Shown here: positions 27,321 to 36,697 of the stretch, piece by piece | Layout of the letters: each line of letters starts with the position of its first letter | Numbering within the stretch: the first letter of the stretch is position 1 | Assembly (NCBI GenBank): GCA_938082545.1 | Contig: CALKCL010000011.1 | Coordinates: 82,846-146,845 of the forward strand | Length of the DNA: 64,000 bases | Direction of reading: 5' to 3' | DNA from: an uncultured Gammaproteobacteria bacterium | Lineage (GTDB): Bacteria; Pseudomonadota; Gammaproteobacteria; Ga0077536 | The notes under the pieces: model-generated | What the model was told of the DNA's origin: nothing | What the model saw: only the letters and a program-made list of their open reading frames with translations | Databases searched by the model: none | Translations under genes and position numbers: made by a program

Positions 27321-29932
27321 CTACTGACTACTTCTCTAGTATCTTTTGACAGGTCAAGACTACCTTGGATGGCTGTTAAGGCATCTTTGGCAAGATGTTG
27401 ACGCTTGTCGTCGAATTTTTTCCAACGATCAAATGAGCGCGCTAATCGGGCTGCAATTTGAGCATTGACTTTATCCAGCCGCATTATTTGCTCGGCTGCG
27501 AACTGGTATCCGCTTCCGTCTGAAGCATGGAATTGTGCGTGGTTTCCTTGGCAAAACGAGCTGATCAGAGAACGCACTCTGTTGGGGTTGGTTATGTCAA
27601 AGTCATCGTGATTTAAAAGGCCTTTCACTTCTTCTAGGGTGTTAGACAATACTGAAGTTGCTTGCACCGCAAACCATTTATCTATGACTAGTTGTTCCTG
27701 CTTCCATTTATTGTAGAACCAGTTAAGTGCCTCCAGTCGTTCAGGGCAGTCACAATTTGCCAGCGTAACCAGTGCAGCCATCCCATCGGTCATGTTATTA
27801 GCGTTTTTAACCTGGTCCAGAGACACCGTGCGTATCTTTTGGTCCCCGAGTTCCATTAAATAGCTAAGTGCAATATTTTTGATGCTTCTTATACCCGCTG
27901 ATGTAGCGTCAGGACTGTAGTCTTTGTCTTCCTGAAAGTAGATGTAAGCTTCCGAAAACTCTGCTTCTAGGTTTTTAGCAAGATGCATTCTAAGTCCAGA
28001 TCGGGCGATTAGTATTGCCTCTGGATCGACTATAGGCATTTGTTCTGCAATATAGCTGGCGCTAGGCAGCGTTAACACCTCCACCGCAAAGGCAGTGTCA
28101 TTTTTAGCCATTTTCAGTGCTTTTCGAAAGGTATCAATGAGGCTATTGCCATAGTCTGGAAGTATTTTGCGCTGGATACGATCAATGTTTATTAAGATCG
28201 TTTTTAAAGCGAGTCTTTGAGAAGACTCCCAGCGGTTGAAGGGATCTGTATCGTAGGCAGATAGGACAGCAAGCTCACTGTCCTTATAGTCATAGTTGAG
28301 AATTACCGGCGCAGAGAAATTACGTAAAATAGACGGAATCGGCTTTTCTTTGATGTTTTGATAAGTAACGGTCTGTTGTTGGGAGGAAAGCAAAATAGTT
28401 TCTTCAGGCTCTCCTTCTTTATTTGAAAGCGGTACCTCATTACCATGAGCGTTAAATAGTGCTAGCTGAATGGGTATTAAAAACGGTTTCTGTTGGTCTT
28501 CATTGCTATAACTGGATTTTTGCGCAAAAGTGAGCGTATAGCTCTGATCTTCTTGATCATACATACTCGATACCTCAACGGTCGGTGTGCCTCTCTGGCT
28601 GTACCAAAGTGAGAATTGATCGAAATCAAAATCGGCAGCAGCACTCATTGCATTGACAAAGTCTTCTGTACAGACGGCCTGTCCATCATGGCGAGCAAAA
28701 TATAGATCCATCCCTTTACGAAATTTTTCAGGTCCAATTAATGTGTGGATCATTCGGACGACTTCGGCTCCTTTGTTATATACAGTCGCCGTATAGAAGT
28801 TGCTGATTTCCATATAGGCTTCAGGCCGTACCGGATGAGCCATAGGACTTGCATCCTCAGGAAACTGGCTTGCACGCAAGGCTCTTACTTCCTGTATTCT
28901 TTGGACGGGGGCGCTGTAACGGTCTTCGCCATAGCGCTGATCTCTAAATACTGTCAGACCTTCTTTCAAACTGAGTTGGAACCAATCTCTACACGTGACA
29001 CGGTTCCCTGTCCAATTGTGGAAGTATTCGTGGGCAATGACTCGATCTAGCATCATGAAATCATAGTCTGTCGCGGTGTCAGATCGGGCTAAGACATATT
29101 TAGTGTTAAATATATTGAGTCCTTTGTTTTCCATCGCCCCCATATTGAAATCACTTACAGCGACGATCATGTACTGATCTAGATCAAGCTCAAGACCAAA
29201 CACTTCTTCATCCCATTTCATAGCGGATTTAAGACACTTTATTGCAAATTCACATTGGTCTAGCTTTCCAGGCTCTACATAGAAAATCAGATCTACTGAC
29301 CGTTCGGAAGCTGTCACAAATTCGCTCGCAACGCGATCCAATTTCCCTGCTACCATTGCGAACAAGTAAGATGGTTTTGGGAAAGGATCGATCCAGCGAG
29401 CCCAATGGGTCCCATTATCAAGGGTGCCGCTTGCATCTAAGTTCCCGTTCGAAAGCAGCACTGGGTACTGTTCTTTATCTGCGATAATAGTGGTTGTATA
29501 AAGGCTCATTACATCCGGCCGATCGAGAAAATAAGTTATCCGACGAAAGCCTTCGGCTTCACACTGGGTAAATAAGCCGTCTTTAGATGCGTACAAACCT
29601 TCTAGCAAAGTATTTTCTTTAGGATTAATGTGCACGATAGTTTCGAGTTCAAAAGCTTCTGGAACATTTGGTATTGTTAGCGTGTCCTGGCTAATCGTTA
29701 CAGCTGAGAAAGGAACGGTAACCCCGTCTAATGAGATTGAGACAAGGTCAAGGTTAAGACCGTTAAGCACAAGTGGGTCGACTTCATCTCGCGAGTCAGA
29801 CTGCCTGTGAATCGTGAGATTGCCTTTAACTTCTGTATATTTCTCGTATATTGCAATCGTCAAGTTCGTGTGCGTGATCGCATAGGCAGGGGGGCGATAG
29901 TCTTTTAAATAAGTCGTAACTGGTGCTTTCAT
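27308..29932 (-). CDS. pepN: Aminopeptidase N (M1 family)
   Basis: 874 residues, the usual length of the E. coli-type enzyme. The exopeptidase motif GAMENKGLN lies near 260, and the zinc motif HEYFH with the downstream glutamate of LKEGLTVFRDQ follows near 295-325. It releases N-terminal residues from peptides in the cytoplasm during protein turnover. It stands alone, with the PQQ dehydrogenase divergent 128 bases away, and shares a convergent hairpin with fusA2. Confidence 0.97.
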   Translation of the reverse strand: MKAPVTTYLKDYRPPAYAITHTNLTIAIYEKYTEVKGNLTIHRQSDSRDEVDPLVLNGLNLDLVSISLDGVTVPFSAVTISQDTLTIPNVPEAFELETIVHINPKENTLLEGLYASKDGLFTQCEAEGFRRITYFLDRPDVMSLYTTTIIADKEQYPVLLSNGNLDASGTLDNGTHWARWIDPFPKPSYLFAMVAGKLDRVASEFVTASERSVDLIFYVEPGKLDQCEFAIKCLKSAMKWDEEVFGLELDLDQYMIVAVSDFNMGAMENKGLNIFNTKYVLARSDTATDYDFMMLDRVIAHEYFHNWTGNRVTCRDWFQLSLKEGLTVFRDQRYGEDRYSAPVQRIQEVRALRASQFPEDASPMAHPVRPEAYMEISNFYTATVYNKGAEVVRMIHTLIGPEKFRKGMDLYFARHDGQAVCTEDFVNAMSAAADFDFDQFSLWYSQRGTPTVEVSSMYDQEDQSYTLTFAQKSSYSNEDQQKPFLIPIQLALFNAHGNEVPLSNKEGEPEETILLSSQQQTVTYQNIKEKPIPSILRNFSAPVILNYDYKDSELAVLSAYDTDPFNRWESSQRLALKTILINIDRIQRKILPDYGNSLIDTFRKALKMAKNDTAFAVEVLTLPSASYIAEQMPIVDPEAILIARSGLRMHLAKNLEAEFSEAYIYFQEDKDYSPDATSAGIRSIKNIALSYLMELGDQKIRTVSLDQVKNANNMTDGMAALVTLANCDCPERLEALNWFYNKWKQEQLVIDKWFAVQATSVLSNTLEEVKGLLNHDDFDITNPNRVRSLISSFCQGNHAQFHASDGSGYQFAAEQIMRLDKVNAQIAARLARSFDRWKKFDDKRQHLAKDALTAIQGSLDLSKDTREVVSRALA

Positions 29933-30060
29933 AAAATTTAATATATTCCTTAAAATAGACCTGCGATCTTTTTCATCTATGATAATCTAATTGACAGTAT
30001 TTTTATGCACTCATTCAGAGATAGGGCATGCAACTGTGAAATTTTTTAAAGGCAAGATTT

Positions 30061-31845
30061 ATGAGTTTTACTAAAATTTTATGCTTCGGCTTGTTCTATT
30101 TTGTCGGCGGGATTTCTTTAGCAGACGATTTGAGGCTGCTGAATCAACATGAAGATCATGCAAATTGGCTATCTTATGGTCAAGGATATTCAAATCAACG
30201 TTACAGCAACTTGAATCAGGTGACTCAGTCGAACGTTGAAAAATTGACTCCAGCTTGGATATATCAGACAGGGATATTAGGCACATTTCCGACAAACCCA
30301 TTAGTAGTGGATGGGACTATGTTTATCACTACGCCTTTCAATCATGTGGTCGCTCTCAATGCGGTCACGGGTGAAGAAATGTGGAGATACAAGCATAAGC
30401 AATCTCAAGCCAGTCTATGTTGTGGATCTCACAATCGTGGTGTGGCCTGGGGATACGGGCAGTTGTTTATGATAACCGCTGATGCGCGCGTTATAGCCTT
30501 AAATGCGTCGACAGGAGCAATCACTTGGGACATCCCTATGGTGGATCCGATGAGCGGGGAACAAACCGATTTGGAGGACATAAGACAATATAATGACGAG
30601 ACTAAACCCAGTTTCGACTCGATGACTAGATTTGCAGGGAATATGGCGCCTATTGTTTATGATGGAAAAGTTTTTGTGGGCGTCAGCGGCACAGGCTACA
30701 GTGCAAATTTAGAGGAGGCTGAATCTGGAGAAGAGGCTATAAAATCACTAGGAAGACCTGGTGTGCGTTCCGGCTTAAGAGCTTTTATGAGCGCTTATGA
30801 CGTGAATAACGGTGACTTGTTGTGGCGTTGGTATGTTACGGCTTCCGAGGGCTGGGAAGGCGACTACAACACTGAAACAAGCTTTGGTGACCTCATGGAG
30901 CGAGATACTCTGGTCGAGCGAGAATATGAGTCTGAGTATAGTGATGCATGGCAGCGGGGAGGGGGTTCAATATATGGTTCTCCTTCGATAGATCCCGAGC
31001 TGGGTTTAATCTATGTTGGGACAGGCAACCCCTCTCCCACATACGCGGATCAGGAACGCCCAGGTGATAACTTGTACACATCGTCCGTGGTGGCCCTTGA
31101 TATCAAGACTGGCGAGTTAAGATGGCATCATCAGGTCGTGCCCCATGATATATGGGGATACGATGTTGCGGCACCTCCAATTTTGTTCGATACAGTCAAT
31201 GAGGATAGCAGCCCTAGAAAAGCAGTTGCTGTTATGTCTAAATCAGGGTGGTTATATGTCTTAGATAGGGAAAGTGGGGTTCCCATTTTAAGGTCGGAGG
31301 CGTTTGTTCCCCAGAGTGAAACGATGTTTCAACGTCCCACCGATGCAGGAGTAGAAATTTCTCCAGGTGCGGCTGGCGGCGCAAACTGGCCACCTGGTGC
31401 ATACAGTCCCGAAACACAAACGATTTATGTTCTAGCCTCTCATCGGCCTACTATCTATCGTCGCGAGACCACTACTGAGGGGAAGGCACTCAATATCCTA
31501 GATTTCGCGCCACATCTTGAGAATTGGGGACAATTGAGCGCCATTAACTTGGACAGTGGTAAAATAACATGGAAGAGAAAAACCGAACACCCATTGATTT
31601 CTGGCGCTCTTACTACTGCCGGAAGATTACTTTTTCATGGGCAATCGAATGGGGAGTTCGTTGCCAGAGATGTTGGAGATGGCGAGATTAAATGGAAGTT
31701 TCGAACTGGTGCAGGGGTTAATGCACCTCCAATTACTTATAGCGTCGAGGGGAAGCAATATGTTGCGGTAGCTGCCGGTGGGCACGCACTTTTTGGATAT
31801 CCTTTGGGAGATGCTGTGATTAGTTTTTCGCTACCAGATGATTAA
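30061..31845 (+). CDS. PQQ-dependent alcohol dehydrogenase-like quinoprotein
   Basis: 594 residues. A signal peptide (about 1-21) directs it to the periplasm. The mature part is an eight-bladed propeller with repeated W-motifs such as LNAVTGEEMWRY and LDIKTGELRWHH. The vicinal disulfide that covers PQQ is seen as LCCGSHNRG near 120. HDIWGYDVAAPP near 362 is the conserved active-side loop. It would oxidise an alcohol and pass electrons to a separate cytochrome c, since no heme motif is fused. No pqq synthesis genes are in the window. Confidence 0.9.
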   Translation: MSFTKILCFGLFYFVGGISLADDLRLLNQHEDHANWLSYGQGYSNQRYSNLNQVTQSNVEKLTPAWIYQTGILGTFPTNPLVVDGTMFITTPFNHVVALNAVTGEEMWRYKHKQSQASLCCGSHNRGVAWGYGQLFMITADARVIALNASTGAITWDIPMVDPMSGEQTDLEDIRQYNDETKPSFDSMTRFAGNMAPIVYDGKVFVGVSGTGYSANLEEAESGEEAIKSLGRPGVRSGLRAFMSAYDVNNGDLLWRWYVTASEGWEGDYNTETSFGDLMERDTLVEREYESEYSDAWQRGGGSIYGSPSIDPELGLIYVGTGNPSPTYADQERPGDNLYTSSVVALDIKTGELRWHHQVVPHDIWGYDVAAPPILFDTVNEDSSPRKAVAVMSKSGWLYVLDRESGVPILRSEAFVPQSETMFQRPTDAGVEISPGAAGGANWPPGAYSPETQTIYVLASHRPTIYRRETTTEGKALNILDFAPHLENWGQLSAINLDSGKITWKRKTEHPLISGALTTAGRLLFHGQSNGEFVARDVGDGEIKWKFRTGAGVNAPPITYSVEGKQYVAVAAGGHALFGYPLGDAVISFSLPDD

Positions 31846-31846
31846 G

Positions 31847-32635
31847 TTAAAATCCGACATACGAGCCTTCTCGCTTTTCTTTGAAAGCGTTAATCGCTTC
31901 AATGTGATCCGGGCCATTTTTAGCAATGGCAATATGAGATGAGATAAGATCTAGACTAGTTATTAGATCGCTGTTGGCTCCATCATCGACTGCCTGTTTG
32001 ATGAGAGAAACCGATAGCGGAGGATTCCTTGCAATACTTGATGCGAGAAGACGGGTCTGGTCCACAAGTTCTGTATCTGGCCAGACGTGATTTATCAAAC
32101 CAATACGCTTGGCTTCATCTGCATCAATGAATTTCCCCGAGAGAAGCATTTCTAGCGCCATCGACTTTCCTACTATCCTCGGTAAAAACCACGCTCCACC
32201 CCCTCCTGGTAAAAGGCCAATTTTGCAATATGTTTCAGCCATTTTGCAACTCTCCCCACCGACTCTAATATCACAAGCTAATGCAAGATCTAACCCCCCT
32301 CCTGCCGCCACTCCATTAATTGATGCTATAGTCGGTTTTTTACAGACTAACATTAGCTTTGGAAAGGCTTGGATGACGTCACTGATGTATTGTCGTGTGA
32401 CATGCGGCCGGTTGTCGGCGACTTCTCCCATATTAGAGATATCTCCACCGGCCGAGAATGCTTTACCGGCACCAGTTAGAACAATCACTCTGACGTGGTC
32501 GTTGTTCTCACATTTATCAACGAGTTCTGATAGAAGGAAGAGCATATCATCGCTGAAAGCATTGAGCTTTTTAGGGTTATTGAGCGTCAGTGTCGCGATT
32601 CCGCTACTAATTTCAATTGTGACTGGATCAGGCAT
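31847..32635 (-). CDS. Enoyl-CoA hydratase/isomerase family protein
   Basis: A 262-residue crotonase-fold protein from ATG 32635, which has GGAG 7 bases upstream; the preceding TTG is ignored. The blocks AFSAGGDISNMG and GVAAGGGLDLALACD form the oxyanion hole. By alignment to rat crotonase, Glu144 is replaced by Asp and Glu164 by Tyr, so an isomerase or another activity is as likely as hydration. It converges with the PQQ dehydrogenase, leaving 1 base, and is divergent from apeB. Confidence 0.9.
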   Translation of the reverse strand: MPDPVTIEISSGIATLTLNNPKKLNAFSDDMLFLLSELVDKCENNDHVRVIVLTGAGKAFSAGGDISNMGEVADNRPHVTRQYISDVIQAFPKLMLVCKKPTIASINGVAAGGGLDLALACDIRVGGESCKMAETYCKIGLLPGGGGAWFLPRIVGKSMALEMLLSGKFIDADEAKRIGLINHVWPDTELVDQTRLLASSIARNPPLSVSLIKQAVDDGANSDLITSLDLISSHIAIAKNGPDHIEAINAFKEKREGSYVGF

Positions 32636-32734
32636 CAATTAACTCCATTTGTTAGTGCAGCATTTTCCGAACATTAGTTTAATATAGTAACAAATCCGAT
32701 TGATCTTTAAATTAAGACTATTAGGCGTGGAAAT

Positions 32735-34024
32735 ATGAGTGTGAACAAAAATTTGCTGGATTTTATCAATAGATCTCCGACACCTTTTCATGCAGTTAAA
32801 AATATGCGTACAGAGCTTGTAAAGCATGGATTTAAGGAGTTACGTGAGAGTGAAAGGGAAAAATTGGCCCCCTCAGGGCAATATTTTGTAGTTAGGAATA
32901 ACTCATCACTGGTTGCATTCCGTTTTTCAGACAAGGGTTCCATGGCCGGTGTGCGGATGGTTGGGGCTCATACTGATAGTCCTTGTCTTAAGCTTAAACC
33001 TAATGCAGTTGTGGAACATGACGGCTATGTACAACTGGGTGTTGAGCCGTATGGGGGCGTTTTAATGAATCCTTGGTTCGATAGGGACCTTTCACTGGCA
33101 GGAAGAGTCACCTTGATGTCTCCTGATAAGATTTTGTTCAGCAGACTCATAGATTTTGAAACTCCGATTGCTTTTATTCCGAGTCTGGCAATACATTTGG
33201 ATCGAGAAGCTAATAGCGGGCGCAAAGTTAACCCCCAGACAATGCTTCCACCTGTCGTCGGGCTATCTGGGACAGATAAATTTAATCTAAAGCAGTTAAT
33301 TCTTGATAAACTAGTAGACTCTCAATTGGCTAAAAAGACTGATGTCGTATCTGATTTTGAGCTATCCCTTTATGATACGAACCCCGCTGCGATAATTGGT
33401 TTGGATGAGGCATTTATCGCTGGGAGCCGGCTAGATAATTTAGTCAGTTGTTGGATTGGTCTTAAAGCACTGATAGATTCTAGCTCTGTGGACACGCAAC
33501 TATTAATTTGTAATGACCATGAAGAAGTTGGCAGTGGATCGTTTGCAGGAGCGAGAAGCGATCTACTGGAGAGTGTCCTCATGCGCATGGTCGGCGACGC
33601 AGCAAAATTTTCCTCGGTAATGTCTAGGTCCCTTTTAGTATCTGCAGACAATGCTCATGGGCTTCATCCGAACTTCCTTGAGAAGCATGATCAATCACAT
33701 GGCCCTGTTCTAAATGCTGGCCCCGTTTTAAAGTTCAATGCTAATCAAAGTTATGCGACCAATAGCGAGACTGCTGCGATACTTAATCTAGCCGCCGGTA
33801 ATAAAAATATTCCAATGCAGTCTTTTGTTTCACGCTCGGACATGGGGTGCGGAAGTACTATTGGTCCATTAACAAGCACTCGTCTTGGCGTAAAAGCTTT
33901 GGATGTCGGCATACCAACGTTTGGGATGCATTCAATTAGAGAGCTGGCAGGAGCCCGAGACCTAGATGCACTCTATTCTTTGCTCTGCGGCTTATTTGAG
34001 CTACCCTCAATCGAAGTAGCGTAG
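32735..34024 (+). CDS. apeB: M18-family aminopeptidase
   Basis: 429 residues, full length. Metal and active-site motifs are GAHTDSPCLKLKPN near 78-90, GSRLDNLVSCW, the DHEEVGS block near 260, DNAHGLHPN and SDMGCGSTIGP near 370. It is a cytoplasmic aspartyl-type aminopeptidase. It converges with the terminal gene of the 34-38 kb operon, leaving 4 bases between stops, with no hairpin in between. Confidence 0.95.
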   Translation: MSVNKNLLDFINRSPTPFHAVKNMRTELVKHGFKELRESEREKLAPSGQYFVVRNNSSLVAFRFSDKGSMAGVRMVGAHTDSPCLKLKPNAVVEHDGYVQLGVEPYGGVLMNPWFDRDLSLAGRVTLMSPDKILFSRLIDFETPIAFIPSLAIHLDREANSGRKVNPQTMLPPVVGLSGTDKFNLKQLILDKLVDSQLAKKTDVVSDFELSLYDTNPAAIIGLDEAFIAGSRLDNLVSCWIGLKALIDSSSVDTQLLICNDHEEVGSGSFAGARSDLLESVLMRMVGDAAKFSSVMSRSLLVSADNAHGLHPNFLEKHDQSHGPVLNAGPVLKFNANQSYATNSETAAILNLAAGNKNIPMQSFVSRSDMGCGSTIGPLTSTRLGVKALDVGIPTFGMHSIRELAGARDLDALYSLLCGLFELPSIEVA

Positions 34025-34028
34025 TTTT

Positions 34029-34430
34029 TTAGCTTGGTGAGGCTCCGTCAATCTGGCCATGCAGTGGACCTTGATGCCAACAGATCAAAGACCATACTTC
34101 TTTGCGCTTTAACCAAGTTTGAGTGAATGTCATGAAGCGTTGTCGGAACCCGCAATCTTTGGGCTTGCCTCTGAAGGTCGAATAGCCAGAGACTATTCCT
34201 GTAGTTCCTCTCGTTTGGTAGCGCATTTCTCTAGGGATCCATTCGAAAGATTCCCAGTTTGGTACGTGGAAACCGATGTGGCTTTCAAAGTCATCTTTAC
34301 TGAACCGCCAAGGGATATCTTCATCAAAAATCACCATGTCGTCATCCATCAGATCATAAAAAGCTTTTAATTCTCCAGCATTTAGTGCGTTAGTCCAGGT
34401 CTCAAATACAGTTTGTAAATTGTTACTCAT
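34029..34430 (-). CDS. SnoaL/NTF2-like protein (last gene of operon)
   Basis: 133 residues. It starts with a helical pattern, TVFETWTNALNAGELKAFYDLMDDDMVIFDED, typical of SnoaL-like proteins, and ends with WSLICWHQGPL. A polar, largely aromatic pocket is typical, but the reaction cannot be named. It is the last of six same-strand genes (34029-38533), 24 bases after the preceding one, so it should share that transcript and pathway. Confidence 0.78.
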   Translation of the reverse strand: MSNNLQTVFETWTNALNAGELKAFYDLMDDDMVIFDEDIPWRFSKDDFESHIGFHVPNWESFEWIPREMRYQTRGTTGIVSGYSTFRGKPKDCGFRQRFMTFTQTWLKRKEVWSLICWHQGPLHGQIDGASPS

Positions 34431-34454
34431 TTTTTTCCCCTATTAACAAAGACT

Positions 34455-34928
34455 TTAAGTCGTTTCGTTTACCCAACCATCCAGATGTGCAGCATAAAAT
34501 TGTGAGTCGACGACCAGTGATTTAAAAAGCCATTTTTCTCCAACTTTCACATACTCCTCTGCATAAGCAGAGAGTAACCAGCGAGACTCTGGAGTGCCAT
34601 TTTCATCATTGACCGTGCAAGGCATGAGAAGTCGCCATTTCCCATTACCGCTTTCTCCATTCACGTTAATAATAGGATTCATGACTAGATGGGCCGCAAA
34701 AACTATGCTGCCGGACGCGCTAACAAAAAAATCATGGATGGCTTGCTTCCCTGTGTGTTTCCCAAACTCAGGTCCACCATCCCAAACTCCGTCTTCTACG
34801 AACAGGTTAGATAACCCTTTGGGATCATAGTTTGAGTCGCAGTAAGTGCAATAAGTGGCCTTTAGATTTTTTATGTCTTCTATCGCAATTAACCTAGCGA
34901 CTTTCTGGCTTAGATCTTCTGTACTCAT
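34455..34928 (-). CDS. SnoaL/NTF2-like protein
   Basis: 157 residues: an N-terminal helix, then the core pattern RLIAIEDIKNLKATYCTYCDS, VEDGVWDGGPEFGKHTGKQA and a C-terminal WLFKSLVVDSQF strand. It belongs to the group of SnoaL-like proteins often paired with aromatic or steroid degradation genes. GGGAG precedes ATG 34928. It is distinct in sequence from the next NTF2-like gene, so the operon holds two non-identical copies rather than a recent duplicate. Confidence 0.78.
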   Translation of the reverse strand: MSTEDLSQKVARLIAIEDIKNLKATYCTYCDSNYDPKGLSNLFVEDGVWDGGPEFGKHTGKQAIHDFFVSASGSIVFAAHLVMNPIINVNGESGNGKWRLLMPCTVNDENGTPESRWLLSAYAEEYVKVGEKWLFKSLVVDSQFYAAHLDGWVNETT

Positions 34929-34986
34929 AGTGCATCTCCCTGTCTATATCTAATAATATGCGCCTGATTGCTCCACAAAGATAGGG

Positions 34987-35442
34987 TCAGGGTTTGAGAC
35001 CAAACATGACAGTATCTTTGTAATGGAGAACTACGTCATTGTTTTGATTCAGCAATTTAAACATCCACGTTATGATGCCTCTGTCAGGTTTGCTTTTGGA
35101 CACTCTAGATTCGAGACATTTTACGTGGAGCCGAATATCATCTCCTGGATAGACGGGTTCTAGAAATCTCATCTCGTCGAACCCGAGAGCTCCTATCACA
35201 GCAGGAGTCCAGTCGGCCTGATTAAGCATTAGTTGTTTTATACAAAGCGTATATTGTCCTGACGCAGTTAACCCTTTAAAGCCACGTTTTCGGGCCTCAT
35301 CATCAGATAAATGAATTGGGAGAGGATCCCAGCGTTTGTTAAACGCTAGTAATTCTTCTTTTCCTACATGGTAAGGACCAAAGGTGCCTTCATCCCCTAC
35401 TTTAATGTCGTCAAAGTAAATATCAGAGCCTTGGTCAAACAC
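34987..35442 (-). CDS. MaoC-like single-hotdog dehydratase
   Basis: 151 residues of the MaoC hotdog fold: YFDDIKVGDEGTFGPYHVGKEEL, then the motif region WDPLPIHLSDDEARKRGFKGLTASGQY, which includes the Asp-Pro and His usual at the catalytic site. It probably hydrates or dehydrates an acyl-CoA thioester. The start is GTG 35442, after AAAGAGAA. It sits third from the end of the operon, 58 bases before the NTF2-like gene downstream. Confidence 0.82.
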   Translation of the reverse strand: MFDQGSDIYFDDIKVGDEGTFGPYHVGKEELLAFNKRWDPLPIHLSDDEARKRGFKGLTASGQYTLCIKQLMLNQADWTPAVIGALGFDEMRFLEPVYPGDDIRLHVKCLESRVSKSKPDRGIITWMFKLLNQNNDVVLHYKDTVMFGLKP

Positions 35443-35461
35443 TAAATTAAATTCTCTTTAG

Positions 35462-35830
35462 TTAGCCCATTTTAAAAAAGACGATTTTATTTCCGTCTAA
35501 GTCTCGGATATATCCACCATAGAATGCTTCTGTTCGGTTTCCAGGTGCACCTTCGTCGCCAGCACCCAAACTAAGTGCTTTCGCATGAACTTTGTCTACC
35601 ACGCTATGAGACTCACAGCTAATACCTAACATGGAGCCGTTACCAGCGGTAGCAGGCTCACCATTGAATGGTTTCAGGACGGCCACTGTGGGTTTATCGG
35701 CACCGGTGGACCACATAACCATACGTTCGTTTTCCATCACTCTGCTGCCGTTCATTTCGGATAGGAGCTCGTCATAAAATTTAGACGCTTGTTCCAAGTC
35801 ATTTGTTCCTAGTGTTGTGTAACCGTTCAT
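35462..35830 (-). CDS. VOC-family (glyoxalase-fold) protein
   Basis: 122 residues with the vicinal-oxygen-chelate pattern: GYTTLGTNDLEQASKFYDELL at the N-terminus and YGGYIRDLDGNKIVFFK at the C-terminus. VOC proteins include glyoxalases, dioxygenases, epimerases and antibiotic-binding proteins; metal ligands cannot be assigned with certainty. GGAG precedes ATG 35830. It lies 19 bases before the MaoC-like gene and 20 after the GST-like gene. Confidence 0.85.
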   Translation of the reverse strand: MNGYTTLGTNDLEQASKFYDELLSEMNGSRVMENERMVMWSTGADKPTVAVLKPFNGEPATAGNGSMLGISCESHSVVDKVHAKALSLGAGDEGAPGNRTEAFYGGYIRDLDGNKIVFFKMG

Positions 35831-35850
35831 TTTTTCTCCGTTTTTTTTAT

Positions 35851-36693
35851 TTAAAATACTACTGGTAGTTCTAGGTAGTTTTCATAGATATAGTCCCTAT
35901 GTTCTTGCAGGCTGGGACTTAATGCCTTGAGAACTTCAGTTTCTCTGCATTCATAAAATGGACGAAAGTCTGTTGCTATAGGACACCGTTCTTGTTCCAT
36001 AGGTTTGAATAGGCCGAAAAAGCATGCGTGGTAGATATCCAACGCGGTCAAGCAATCGCCAATTAAGTACTTAGACCCTTTTTCTTTTTGTATAGCTAAT
36101 TGGACATCTAATTGATCGAAAACCTCCACTATTCTTCTATTTGCATTTTTTAAAGCACCATCGGAATAGCCATACTTCCCTCCTAATGTATCCGCAAACC
36201 CTGTATCATCATCATTTTCTTTTGCGACCTGATATGCAGTTTTTACCAGTATATGTCTTCCCATCCAAGCAGCGCCAAATTCACCCGCTAGCTCATTAAT
36301 AAGGCCAAACATTAGGACTCTGTCGGCCGCATTTTTTGGGACTAGTCTTGGCTCAGGTTCTAACCTCTCGGCCAGGTTGATTTGGTCGATCCAACTGTAC
36401 CTGGGTCTCTCATCCTGCCAAATGGCTACTGGTGCACTCGCTTGGCTAGTCCAAGATATGAGTTCGCTTTGCGAGCCATTCATTCCCAGTGCGAGATCAG
36501 ATTCATTCCGATTAGCTGTCTTTACACAGGTATATGATAGACCTTTCACATAGAACAGTCCTTTGCAAGATTCTCGCCAAGGCCCAGGAACAGGATAAGC
36601 GCCTAGTACCATCCTCAACCCTGACATTTCGCGGGCATCCTCAACGGCTACATACTTATTTTTGATATCGGAAAGCTCAATTCTATCTGACAT
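35851..36693 (-). CDS. Glutathione S-transferase-like protein
   Basis: 280 residues from ATG 36693 (GGAG 9 bases upstream); the longer frame to 36762 overlaps the upstream gene and is not favoured. The N-terminal half, with SAPVAIWQDERPRYSWIDQINLAERL, looks like a thioredoxin-type GST-N segment, and the C-terminal half, with KYLIGDCLTALDIYHACF, is an all-helical GST-C domain. The catalytic residue is not obvious. It lies 4 bases after the PQQ dehydrogenase gene, so it is translated from the same operon. Confidence 0.65.
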   Translation of the reverse strand: MSDRIELSDIKNKYVAVEDAREMSGLRMVLGAYPVPGPWRESCKGLFYVKGLSYTCVKTANRNESDLALGMNGSQSELISWTSQASAPVAIWQDERPRYSWIDQINLAERLEPEPRLVPKNAADRVLMFGLINELAGEFGAAWMGRHILVKTAYQVAKENDDDTGFADTLGGKYGYSDGALKNANRRIVEVFDQLDVQLAIQKEKGSKYLIGDCLTALDIYHACFFGLFKPMEQERCPIATDFRPFYECRETEVLKALSPSLQEHRDYIYENYLELPVVF

Positions 36694-36697
36694 ATAT

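Noticed and set aside
32109..32642. 177-residue plus-strand frame opposite the crotonase gene at 31847
   Set aside because: It is the complement of a well-supported crotonase; it has no ribosome site, is rich in Ser and Pro and matches no family.
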